Assembly: GCA_964016885.1 (NCBI GenBank)
Contig: OZ024742.1
Span: 356,648,066-356,712,065 of the forward strand
Reading direction: 5' to 3'
DNA: 64,000 nucleotides
From: Eledone cirrhosa
Lineage: Eukaryota; Mollusca; Cephalopoda; Octopoda; Eledonidae
Below the pieces are notes generated by a model. The model did not search any database. It was not told where the DNA came from and saw only the letters and a list, made by a program, of their open reading frames with translations. A program made the translations under genes and the position numbers. Positions 12,026 through 21,365 of the stretch are shown piece after piece. Every line of letters begins with the position of its first letter. Position 1 is the stretch's first letter.

Positions 12026-12664
12026 CATGTATATTGTGTATGACTGTATGTGGTTCTATATGTATACATACATACAGTCATACACTATATATAGTGTGTA
12101 TGTGGTTCTATATGTATACATACATACATATACACTGTGTATAGTGTGTATGTATGTATTCATATATATGTATACATGCATATAGAAATTATCTTTGTCA
12201 TTTGAGTTTCTATTGATGTCTAATTGTATTTTGACACAACCTCAGTTTAGAGATGGGAATTAATCTCCTGGGATAACGGTGTTGATCGCAATTGTAAACA
12301 TTCAAACACAATCTGTTGGGAATACATAGGATAGTAATTTGTTCCCCATAGCAGCAGTCTACAGAGTGTGTGAAGATGCCTAACTAAATGGATGGATGAA
12401 TTCTAGACAAGACAATGCTAAAGAGATATATTACATTGGTTTACTTCAATTGGTATTCTGAGTTTAATCCAGAAGAGGGCTATCAAAGTGATCAGAAAGC
12501 CATCATTCTCTGACAACCTCTAAACTGCTGAACTTGTTGTGTATCAGTCACACATTACCTAACACTACAACAGGTTTCAAGTCATCTAACCTAGTAAATC
12601 TACTTTTATTCTAAACCAATATACTTCCCTTCCTCTCTCTCTTTGTATCTGGATATGTTTGATA
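10791..12664. other. Spacer, no gene seen; SSRs
   Basis: No recognised coding similarity. It contains a TA/TG array at 11448-11535 and a complex TATG/TATA region with duplicated ~65-bp units (TGTGTATGTGGTTCTATATG) at 11950-12185. Confidence 0.5.
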
Positions 12665-12760
12665 TACGGGTTTGAGGTTAGAGTGATTGGCTCATCATTG
12701 GGAAGATGTGAGTTCAATTCCCAGTAGAGCCTTATGTCTTTTGAGCAAGTTACTATACAG
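12665..12760 (+). mobile_element. tRNA-derived SINE head fragment
   Basis: Contains GGTTAGAGTGATTGG and box B-like GTGAGTTCAATTCCC, then TTTTGAGCAAGTTAC, the layout of the SINE-1 head. Truncated 3'. Confidence 0.5.
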
Positions 12761-12894
12761 GATGTTTTAAAAAAATTTATATTATTTGAGATATAAATAT
12801 CCCAGAAACTACAAAGTCTAAGTCAACAAGACTGAGCAAACTTAATGTTCAGCAACCTAAGATTTATTCCTCAAAATGTATCAATATTATATAA

Positions 12895-12985
12895 CTTTGC
12901 CTTTCATCCTTACGGGGTCGATAAAATAAAGTACGAGGTAATGCACTGGGTAATTGCTGGCCTTGTGCCAAAAGTAGAAACAATA
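12895..12985 (+). mobile_element. SINE-2 3' portion
   Basis: TTTGCCTTTCATCCTTACGG, GTCGATAAAATAAAGTAC, GGCCTTGTGCCAAAAGTAG and ACAATA end. 5' truncated copy without the tRNA-like head. Confidence 0.8.
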
Positions 12986-13649
12986 TATCACTAATTCACA
13001 ATATATATTGGTAGTTTCTGCGATTTTTACATATCAAATGATATCTAATTTTTTGAAACACCTTATATTTTACACCTGTCTTGTTACAGACTCTGTCATG
13101 CTGAATATTGCTATGTACTCTGATCAGAGAACACATGTCTATGGAATGCTGGGACACTTTCGCAACAACTGGAATACCCATCTGATAACAATAAATAACA
13201 ACAGTATCTCCAACAGTGTCCTGCTGGATTCAGTGACAACAACAACAACAATCTGGTTTTTGCCAATGAGCAACCCTTTGAGTGGACATTTGAACTCCTG
13301 AAATAGCAGCTAAATATTTGTAAAAGAAATCACATGCTACAATTTACAAAACAAAAAAACAAAAATTGAATGATGTGATCCTTGTTTGAGGACTCTGCCC
13401 CCATTACCCTCTCAGGAATAAGTAGGAGAAGAAAAAGATGATGAAGAAAAAGTAATGTGCTCCTACATTCAGTGTCTGAAAATATGGGATCGTCTCTTAT
13501 ATGTAAAGACTACTTGAAAACCGATCAAATATCTAATATATCTGATTTTTATCATTCATTCCTTTTCTACAGATATTTTCATGACAAACAAAATTTCTTC
13601 TATCCCTTCCAAATTGAAAGATCACATCTCTAATACTATTGATATATAG
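12986..13649. other. Spacer, no gene seen
   Basis: No recognised coding sequence. 13370-13440 carries a short piece (TTGAGGACTCTGCCCCCATT, ACCCTCTCAGGAATAAGT) of the 3' end of the LINE family D found at 13650 and 51430. Confidence 0.45.
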
Positions 13650-13880
13650 TTAGAATGTCTCAAGAACGAATCACTGGACAGATTTTAAGGGCAAAACCAA
13701 TCACCAGGAGACCCAGAGGTAACCTCGAGTGATATGGTTGGATGACAGCTACGAACTTGGCAGATCTCATTTGAGGAACCAGCCAGATCACTTGGAGACA
13801 GTTGCTTCTGACAGGGCCCGCTGGGTGGAGTGTTTGAGGACTCTGCCCTCAGGAAACCTCAGAGGAAGAAAAAGAAGATT
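13650..13880 (+). pseudogene. LINE family D C-terminal fragment
   Basis: Plus strand, broken frame: RMSQERITGQILR, RPRGN-like, then WLDDSYELGRSHLRNQPDHL and DRARWVECLRTLP. This matches 51430-51725 and, inverted, 37755 and 47985. The arrangement (R-M-x-x-x-R, basic RGRP stretch, W-L-D, D-R-x-x-W) is common at LINE ORF2 C-termini. Clade not assigned. Confidence 0.6.
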
Positions 13881-14052
13881 CATTGTCTTATTAGTTTAAC
13901 TGTTACCTCTTTGATAACAACTGAAGCAAAGTATGAATACATAAATTGCTAAAGGATATTTACACTTTATATGAAGGTCAAAAGAAATGTGGATTCTATT
14001 TTATGAACATGGATCCCCAAAGACTAATAACTTCCAGAATAATATATATAAG

Positions 14053-14295
14053 TATAAAGAAAGTACTCAAGTACCGAATTGCGATAAAGATAGCTTATAA
14101 AATAGAGTGAAGACTTTAAAATATGTGAGAAAAAATTGCCAATATCCACTATGGGGAATCTACCTGGTATCTGGAAGATATGGGGTTTCAATTATTCATA
14201 GCAGCCAGTGGCAACTTCTTTTTTCATTTCTTAAGGGAGGGTCTTCCCCCTATTTTATAAGCTATCTTTATAGCATTTTTGTACTTGAGCACTTT

Positions 14296-14302
<7 letters not shown>
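14053..14302. repeat. Fold-back element, ~53-bp arms
   Basis: Arms 14053-14105 and 14250-14302 are inverted copies with about six mismatches (TATAAAGAAAGTACTCAAGT / its complement; ATAGCTTATAAAATAG). The ~145-bp interior has no coding capacity. Its right side abuts a TA array. Confidence 0.75.
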
Positions 14303-14329
<27 letters not shown>

Positions 14330-14331
<2 letters not shown>

Positions 14332-15419
14332 TTGGGTGCGGATGCATTCATGTATATGTGTGTGTCCGCATGTATCTGTGTGTTTCTAAATATATTGTTA
14401 ATAACTCCCTCTGGTCGAGCAACCTTTGAAGTGTGGGGACTGCTGAAAAGCTTCCATTACTCATACTTCTCGCCCCCTTCACCACCTCTTCTACGGCTTC
14501 GATATAAATACCCCCTCCGCCTCCGTGGTATTTTCTTCGGGGTTATAAGAGGCTTAGCTCTGTTTCTCGACCGTTATATCGCGTGACTATCTCCCCCTCC
14601 GCCTTTTGGGATTCTTTCTCACGTCGTGTAGAGGCGTTCTTGAGACTAGTAAAATGAGGTATCCTCTTGATAAGTCGGCAGACCTCGCAAGGACTCTATA
14701 TCTTTATGATGTATTGTTTTTGTTTATGCCACGAAACTACGTAGTCGAGGAATCTAGGAGCAGTTTAGGTATGATACATTTTATTACTAATTATATCTAA
14801 ATGTTTCTTCTCTCTTCATAATGTATTTTTAACTCTGATACTGGTTCAGTCTAGTTCAACCGGATTGGTCTGTCCCAGTCATTCATTGAGCAACATCGGT
14901 GAAGTTGGCACCCTTAACTCACGGTTGGGTGCGGATGCATTCATGTATATGTGTGTGTCCGCATGTATCTGTGTGTTTCTAAATATATTGTTAATAACTC
15001 CCTCTGGTCGAGCAACCTTTGAAGTGTGGGGACTGCTGAAAAGCTTCCATTACTCATACTTCTGGTCCCCTTCACCACCTCTTCTACGACTTCGATATAA
15101 ATACCCCCTCCGCCTCCGTGGTATTTTCTTCGGGGTTATAAGAGGCTTAGCTCTGTTTCTCGACCGTTATATCGCGTAACTATCTCCCCCTCCGCCTTTT
15201 GGGATTCTTTCTCACGTCGTGTAGACGCGTTCTTGAGACTAGTAAAATGAGGTATCCTCTTGATAAGTCGGCAGACCTCGCAAGGACTCTATATCTTTAT
15301 GATGTATTGTTTTTGTTTATGCCACGAAACTACGCAGTCGAGGAATCTAGGAGCAGTTTAGGTATGATACATTTTATTACTAATTATATCTAAATGTTTC
15401 TTCTCTCTTCATAATGTAT
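14330..15419. repeat. 497-bp direct repeats with 96-bp spacer
   Basis: 14330-14826 and 14923-15419 are direct repeats with only a handful of substitutions (for example at 14484-14486, 14508, 14576). Each contains TATA-like elements (GATATAAATACC and GGTTATAAGAGG). Both outer ends abut TA arrays. It could be two LTRs of a miniature terminal-repeat element or 1.8 units of a 593-bp tandem repeat. No primer-binding site or coding sequence was recognised. Confidence 0.75.
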
Positions 15420-15429
15420 ATATATATAT

Positions 15430-15485
15430 ATAACCCATGCTAGCGTGGAAGATGGACGTTAAACGATGATGATGATGATGATGAC
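15430..15485 (+). mobile_element. LINE/SINE 3' tail remnant
   Basis: Contains ACCCATGCTAGCGTGGAAGA, GACGTTAAACGATG and (GAT)n, the terminal ~55 bases shared by LINE A/C and SINE copies. Confidence 0.8.
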
Positions 15486-15496
15486 ATATATAGAAA

Positions 15497-15548
15497 AGCT
15501 TCTACAGGACTAGAACTGTTTCATTCATGAGAAATCATCAGGAAGCGC
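15497..15548 (-). ncRNA. Hammerhead ribozyme candidate, type I (family B)
   Basis: Mirror copy, on the minus strand, of 15551-15602: GCTTC, CTGATGA, 3-bp helix II, GAAA, helix III ACAG/CTGT, A, GAAGC. Helix I is 5 bp because the palindrome centre changes the sixth position. Confidence 0.65.
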
Positions 15549-15550
15549 AT

Positions 15551-15602
15551 GAGCTTCCTGATGATTTCTCATGAATGAAACAGTTCTAGTCCTGTAGAAG
15601 CT
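15551..15602 (+). ncRNA. Hammerhead ribozyme candidate, type I (family B)
   Basis: AGCTTC (helix I) leads into CTGATGA. Helix II is TTC-TCAT-GAA, flanked by a U-U apposition at the base. GAA follows, then helix III ACAG with CTGT closing an 8-nt loop, then A (predicted cleavage after 15596) and GAAGCT pairing with AGCTTC. All conserved core bases are present. The U-U at positions 10.1/11.1 is non-canonical and may lower activity. Confidence 0.7.
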
Positions 15603-15712
15603 TTTCTATAATATGTATACTCTACTTTGTATTGAGTACCTTACTTAGTGTAGATACCTCCGATTGAACTGGGGATAAACTTATATATATATATATAAAT
15701 ATATACGAAAAA

Positions 15713-16320
15713 ATGAAACGAAATTCCATTTCTCACTCTTAGTACGGCTGTTACTTAAATATAAGTATGTATACGTACATACATATATGTATACAGACGT
15801 TCAGTAGTATCTATATTTATATACATATATGCACACATATATATATGTACGTATGGATTCACCGAACATTAATTATAATGCTCGGTGTGTTTGTAAACAA
15901 ACACCCCGAATTAAGCCGTACAGTGTCTAGCAACCCTCGTTGCTCATTTGTTCAACACTGACAAAGGAACGCTGTACTAGTTTCAAGCTTATTAGCTATC
16001 GTCAGCAACGTATACCTTCCTGCCAGATGGTTGAACGTCTGAAAGTATATACTTTCCTTATGCATATTAACGGGTGAGCAGCTTAATTTGCATATCGAGT
16101 GAGTTAATAGGCCGGGGTACCAAAAACGATAAACGAAAAAAATGAAACGAAATTTCATTTCTCACTCTTAGTACGGCTGTTACTTAAATATAAGTATGTA
16201 TACGTACATACATATATGTATACAGCCGTACAGTAGTATGTATATATATATATACATACATGCACGCATATATATATATGTACGTATGGATACTTATATA
16301 CAAATATATATATTTAATTT
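15713..16320 (-). mobile_element. Retrozyme-like tandem unit (family R), 1.4 copies
   Basis: A ~429-bp unit (15713-16137) is followed directly by the first ~180 bp of a second copy. The shared start is GAAATTTCATTTCTCACTCT then GTATGTATACGTACATACAT. The unit is non-coding, rich in short self-complementary blocks (GTTTGTTTACAAAC, AAAGTATATACTTT), and has one hammerhead motif on the minus strand. Tandem non-coding units with a hammerhead are the hallmark of metazoan retrozymes. Confidence 0.65.
15966..16016 (-). ncRNA. Hammerhead ribozyme candidate, family R
   Basis: Minus strand: ACGTTG, CTGACGA, helix II AGCT-AATA-AGCT, GAA, minimal palindromic helix III ACTAGT, A, CAGCGT. Helix I differs from sister copies (ACGATG/CATCGT) on both strands yet still pairs (A-U replaced by U-G), which is compensatory change supporting an RNA structure. 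Confidence 0.72.
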
Positions 16321-16890
16321 TAATAAATATTTGCTCTACGGTTCTTATATATCTGATATATATTTATCCTTATCGAGCCCTTTTTTGATTTTAGTCTTCA
16401 AATTTATTATTATTACTATATATATATATATATTCTCTGTGCTCCAGAAGCCAAAAATTCGGTTTCATATATTGTTTCCAGAATAATATCTAATAACTGT
16501 AGTAAAGCATATCATACTATTACAAAATTACCCTTTCCTTATATTATAAGATATATATAATGAAAGAGAGACATATATTTGACTTGACTTTTTTCTTAAC
16601 TATGCAATTGCTATCTTATTTGGATCAATAGGAGCCCATCATCTATTTTAACCTGATATGCAATAGGCAGTTTTATCAAGCTTGGTTCATTTTACTTTCT
16701 ATAACCTTAGAATAGATATCAATATTCTAGTTTTAATTATTACTCTGTAATATGAGATTCATATTCTGCCTTCATGCAGTACACACACGCTCACTCACTC
16801 ACTATATCTCCCCCTCTTTCTCTCTCATGCATACGTACATAAATACATACATACGTGAAATTACATATGCATTTATATTCATATATATAA
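16321..16890. other. Spacer, no gene seen
   Basis: AT-rich sequence separating two family R tandem blocks. No coding or repeat assignment beyond short TA and CA runs. Confidence 0.4.
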
Positions 16891-16892
16891 AT

Positions 16893-17460
16893 ATATTAGT
16901 ATGTATACGTACATAGATATATGTGTACAGACATACAGTAGTATGTATATATATATATACATACATACACACACATAAATATATGTACGTATGGTTTTAC
17001 CGAACATTCGGTTTGTTTGTAAACAAACAGCCCGAATTACGCCGTACTGTGCTCGGCAACCATCGTCGCCCTTTTGTTCAACACTGACACAGGAACGATG
17101 TACTAGTTTCAAGCTTATTAGCTATCGTCAGCATCGTATACCTTTCTGCCAGATGATTCAACGTTTGAAAGTATATACTTTCCTTATGCATATTAACGGC
17201 TGAGCAGCCTAATTTGTATATCGAGTGAGTTAGTCGGCCGGGCAAACCAAAAACGATAAATGGAAAAGAATGAAACGAAATTTCATTTCTCACTCTTAGT
17301 ACGGCTGATACCTAATATAAGTATGTATACGTACATACATATATGTGTACAGACGCACTGTAGTATGTATATATATATACATACATGCACACACATATAT
17401 ATATACGTATGGGTTTACCGAACATTTATTATAATGTTCGGTTTGTTTGTAAACAAACGT
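16893..17460 (-). mobile_element. Retrozyme-like tandem unit (family R)
   Basis: One unit lacking its first ~50 bp (16893-17272) and then the start of a second (17273-17460). The period, measured between GTATGTATACGTACA blocks at 16899 and 17321, is 422 bp. Hammerhead at 17092-17142. Confidence 0.65.
17092..17142 (-). ncRNA. Hammerhead ribozyme candidate, family R
   Basis: Minus strand: GGTATACGATG, CTGACGA, helix II AGCT/AGCT with AATA loop, GAAA, ACTAGT, A, CATCGTTCC. Helix I is 6 bp (ACGATG/CATCGT). Confidence 0.72.
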
Positions 17461-17562
17461 TCAACCATCTGACAGAAAGGTATATGATGCTGACGATAGC
17501 TAATAAGCTTGAAACTAGTACATCGTTCCTGTGTCAGTGTTGAACAAAAGGGCAACGATGGT
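17457..17562 (+). mobile_element. Inverted family R fragment
   Basis: Continues directly from the preceding unit at the GTTTGTAAACAAAC palindrome but in opposite orientation, covering the ribozyme region up to GGCAACGATGG. This makes a fold-back junction. Confidence 0.7.
17479..17529 (+). ncRNA. Hammerhead ribozyme candidate, family R
   Basis: Same 51-nt layout. Helix I is ATGATG/CATCGT, so one C-G pair becomes U-G and pairing is kept. Confidence 0.7.
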
Positions 17563-17852
17563 ATATTTGCACACCGCCACTTAATGATAATTACGAATTA
17601 CCAATCATGGAGCAACTGATATGATAACCTGTTTTGTTTATTGCTCTGATTAAAATGCTCATGTACATATCATTTAGAGGGGAGTTCGTTTCCCTAGCTT
17701 GGCTGGTAGACATCTCTTCTATTTGTTGTTAGGTGTAGGTAAACAATTAAGCAAAAATACCATACCTCGAGATTATATGTACATGAGTTATCATATCACT
17801 TGCTCCATGATTGGTAATTCGTAATTATCATTAAATGGCGGTGTTCAAATAT
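17563..17852. mobile_element. MITE-like element, 66-bp terminal inverted repeats
   Basis: Arms 17563-17628 and 17787-17852 begin ATATTTG-ACACCGCCA and differ at about four positions. The ~158-bp interior is non-coding. It interrupts the family R cluster. Superfamily unknown; no clear target duplication. Confidence 0.7.
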
Positions 17853-18027
17853 CCCGTGACCGTATGGTGCAATATCACTGTTTCGCCACAGTGAAACGTG
17901 TCTGCTCGCATCAACACACAAAGTTGAAAAAAGAGTGTATTCAGCTACTGACGTCAGAACGTGACGTCAAAATTAAGGGCAGTTATTCGACCCCCTCCAA
18001 AGTCAAAGCTAGGTGGCGTGATCTTCT
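17853..18027. other. Spacer between MITE-like element and family R block
   Basis: 175 bp with GACGTCAGAACGTGACGTCA (repeated GACGTCA) and a hairpin-like GTTTCGCCACAGTGAAAC. No gene. Confidence 0.4.
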
Positions 18028-18644
18028 TTATATTTAGGTATCAGCCGTACTAAGAGTGAGAAATGAAATTTCGTTTCATTCTTTTCCATTTATCGTTTTT
18101 GGTTTGCCCGGCCCACTAACTCACTCGATATGCAAATTAGGCTGCTCAGCCGTTAATATGCATAAGGAAAGTATATACTTTCAAATGTTCACTCATCTGA
18201 CAGAAAGGTATACGATGCTGACGATAGTTAATAAGCTTGAAACTAGTACATCGTTCCTGTGTCAGTGTTGAACAAAAGGGCGACGATGGTTGCCGAGCAC
18301 TGTACGGCGTAATTCGGGCTGTTTGTTTACAAACAAATCGAACATTATAATAAATGTTCGGTAAACCCATACGTACATATATATGTGTGTGCATGTATGT
18401 ATATATATACATACTACAGTGCGTTTGTACACATATATGTATGTACGTATACATACTTATATTTAGGTATCAGCCGTACTAAGAGTGAGAAATGAAATTT
18501 CGTTTCATTCTTTACCATTATCGTTTTCGGTGCGCCCGGCCGACTAACTCACTCGATATGCAAATTAGGCTGCTCACCCGTTAATATGCATAAGGAAAGT
18601 ATATACTTTCAAACGTTCAATCATCTGACAGAAAGGTATACGAT
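18028..18644 (+). mobile_element. Retrozyme-like tandem unit (family R)
   Basis: Full unit and partial second unit, period 439 bp (TATTTAGGTATCAGCCGTAC at 18031 and 18470). The second unit stops at GGTATACGATG, right where the CTGACGA core should begin. Orientation is opposite to the 15.7- and 16.9-kb blocks. Confidence 0.65.
18207..18257 (+). ncRNA. Hammerhead ribozyme candidate, family R
   Basis: ACGATG, CTGACGA, AGTT-AATA-AGCT (one G-U in helix II), GAAA, ACTAGT, A, CATCGT. Core intact. Confidence 0.7.
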
Positions 18645-18905
18645 GCGTGTGTGTGTGTGTATATGGGTGTTATGTGTGTGTGGGTGGGGGGTATGTTAAG
18701 ATGGAGAGAATATATATATTTTGTGTGTGTGTATATGTGTGTATGAAAGTGATTCTATTAGTAGAAATGGGGGAGGGAATTGTGTGGGGGGGGTATGTGT
18801 GTGTGTATGGGGGTTATATGTGAGTGGGAGCATGGTTAGCATGTTAAGATGAAGAGAATATATATTGTGTGTGCGTGTAGGAAAATGATTCCGTTAGTAG
18901 GAATA
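18645..18905 (+). repeat. GT-rich duplicated minisatellite
   Basis: Two imperfect units share ATGTTAAGATG-AGAGAATATA, GTGTGTG and GATTC-GTTAGTAG-AAT blocks. Compositionally like the start of the window. Confidence 0.6.
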
Positions 18906-18939
18906 TTTTTGAATGAACATATTTTCCTTACTTATTCGT

Positions 18940-19525
18940 ATTTATTCTGTTGTATTGTTAGCGCAAACGTATCTTAACAGACACAAAGTAAAACTAGGAT
19001 ACTGCTGCGCAAAGAACATGAAGGCCCACATCACCAGCAACCCTAAGAGAAACACTCCACCAGGGTGCTCTTGCCGTATGTCCGAAGCTTGTCCCCTTCA
19101 ACAGCAATGTAACACACCCGCTGTAATTTATGAAGCTGTAGTCACTTCCAACCGACCAAACCAACCGCAGGAGGTCAAATCCTATGAGGGCATGGCGGAG
19201 GGCTGATTTAAGGAACGTTTCCTGAACCACCAGACGACCTTTAGGTACCCGGACAGACGTTCATCCACGAAACTCGCGAGCCACATATGGTCCCTCAAGG
19301 ACTCAAGTATAGACTACTCCATTCAATGGAAAGAAAATCACTAAGTCCAAGCCATACGAAAGGGGAAATCTGTCGTGTGGACTATGTATTGGTGAACGAA
19401 TAAATATTCTAAAGAGATTATGCAATAATGATTGCCTAAACACGAGAAATGAATTCTTCACGCGTTGTCTACACGTCTCGAAACACCTCTTGCATAACTA
19501 CAAAGCTACGGATTGAATCATTACA
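18940..19525 (+). pseudogene. PLE-type GIY-YIG endonuclease fragment
   Basis: Plus-strand frame: KVKLGYCCAKNMKAHITSNP, a Cys cluster (GCSC-RMSEACPLQQQC), VIYEAVVTS, then YEGMAEG, a stop at 19204, and continuing FKERFLNHQTTFRYPDR, TKLASHIWSLKDSSIDYSI. The Cys cluster before VIY and the FKERF-NH-SF-K order match GIY-YIG domains associated with Penelope-like elements. Frame is lost after ~19345. A weak hammerhead in the same sense lies 160 bp downstream. Confidence 0.65.
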
Positions 19526-19680
19526 ACAACATCATAATGTTCTTATGAACTAAAAACTTTTCGGACTTTCGAAGTTATCTCACTTACACCTCACGCACGC
19601 ATTTTAGTATTACCTGTATGAAGTGACCGGTTTCTGCTGCGCATGCGCATTCGTACAGTTGTCCTTCCTGTTCCGTATAA

Positions 19681-19736
19681 CCATGTCCATTATGAGCTGA
19701 AGATCTGCTAAGGTGAAACAATTGTTCTCGGCATGG
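19681..19736 (+). ncRNA. Possible hammerhead, family E
   Basis: CCATG-internal loop-GAG, CTGAAGA, a weak 2-bp helix II, GAAA, palindromic helix III ACAATTGT, T, then CTC-GG-CATGG pairing with the 5' side. Core bases and helix I/III fit. The short helix II and a U-U at its base make function doubtful. It sits downstream of the PLE GIY-YIG fragment in the same sense. Confidence 0.45.
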
Positions 19737-19762
19737 TTAACTAACTGTTGTGTAAACACTTC

Positions 19763-19798
<36 letters not shown>

Positions 19799-19868
19799 AT
19801 GGTAGCTAAGATGCTTCCATAGGCGGTATGCCGGTTGGGCACTCTATTTTCTTACAGAGCAGAGTATG

Positions 19869-20078
19869 ATATAATATAAAACGAAAAATCAGTGATGCAT
19901 CTGAACTCAATTTATTGTGTGTTACAATTGTTTCGCCGGAGGTCAGCTCGAACTTGCGGATCCAGAATCAGACAGAACCACACAATGATCGTGTCTCGAG
20001 CTGTCCCCCGGCGAAACAATGGTAACACACAATAAATTGAGTTCAGATGCATTACTGACTTTTCGTTTTATATTATAT
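19869..20078. repeat. Fold-back element, ~70-bp arms
   Basis: 19869-19939 and 20009-20078 are inverted near-copies (AATATAAAACGAAAA, AACTCAATTTATTGTGTGTT, TTTCGCCGG). Each arm includes GGCGAAACAAT, a hammerhead right-half look-alike with helix III ACAATTGT on one side, but no full CTGANGA core. Confidence 0.8.
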
Positions 20079-20142
20079 ATATATATTTCGTTTCTGAATT
20101 TGTTTAGCAAGATTCTTTATCTGAAATCGTGTGTTGAAACCG

Positions 20143-20494
20143 ATATTGTTATACTTAGGGAGGGTCATGTTGCCAATAAGAAACACACGCACCAGGTGCT
20201 TTCACTTCAATTTATTATAATAAATATATAATAAACTTATAAATGGCGTAGGACAGAACAAAGGAGAGGCACAGAAACAAAGAAAGGAATCCCAGTCACT
20301 GAAGAGGTCACAGAGTGTGTGACGAAAGAACTATGACAATATATAAACAACTATCTGGTTGTGGAACCAACCAACCAACCAGAAATTTATAAATTTATAA
20401 ATTTATTATAAATTTATTATAATAAATTGAAGTGAAAGCAACTGGTGCGTGTGTTTCTTATTGGCAACATGACCCTCCCTAAGTATAACAATAT
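20143..20494. mobile_element. Fold-back element, 83-bp arms, PLE-related ends
   Basis: Arms 20143-20225 and 20412-20494 are inverted with one or two mismatches (ATATTGTTATACTTAGGGAG, GGGTCATGTTGCC, AAACACACGCACCAG). The outermost bases, and the preceding GAAATCGTGTGTTGAAAC at 20123, match the edge of the PLE terminus at 29040-29090, so it is probably a PLE derivative. Confidence 0.75.
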
Positions 20495-20541
20495 ATATAT
20501 ATATTTATATATATATTCATATAAATATATATATATTCGTA

Positions 20542-20593
<52 letters not shown>

Positions 20594-20600
20594 TATAGCG
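20495..20600. repeat. (TA)n with TATTCA interruptions
   Basis: Dinucleotide array of about 105 bp. Confidence 0.9.
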
Positions 20601-20619
20601 GCGATGAATTAGTATATAT

Positions 20620-20818
20620 ATGTGTTTGTCTATATTGTATCTGTATTATTTTTGACCGCCGGTCAGTCAATGGCAACATTGAGGACCGAGTAAGTTAGAT
20701 CGCAGATATATATATATAAAAGACAGCGAGAAGCGAAAACCAACCAAACAGTGAGTGTGTTCTGTTATTAATTCTGGCAATATTACGCAAATATGACCCT
20801 CCCCAAATATAACAATAT
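20620..20818. mobile_element. PLE terminal repeat copy
   Basis: Close to 28868-29059: TCTATATTGTATCTGTATTA, TTTTTGACCG-CGGTCAGTC, GAGGACCGAGTAAGTTAGAT, GAACACACTCACTG-complement, ATATGACCCTCCCCAA. A solo terminus without coding sequence; an inner TA expansion is at 20706-20718. Confidence 0.8.
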
Positions 20819-21017
<199 letters not shown>

Positions 21018-21093
21018 CGAAAGAAATGTGGTAAGGAACCAGGTGGACCATAACGCACCAAAGTACTCAATACTTGAGGTAGTAGAGTGGGTA

Positions 21094-21363
<270 letters not shown>

Positions 21364-21365
<2 letters not shown>

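Larger units (their letters stand above)
15489..15610. repeat. Palindrome with 58-bp arms and 6-nt loop
   Basis: Arms 15489-15546 and 15553-15610 are perfect inverted copies around GCATGA. Each arm contains a complete hammerhead motif, one per strand. A truncated relative of one arm is at 24108-24150. Confidence 0.9.

Noticed and set aside
13008..13301. Open frame of 97 codons upstream of LINE scraps
   Set aside because: No recognised motif, in AT-rich DNA next to a SINE; length is within chance expectation.
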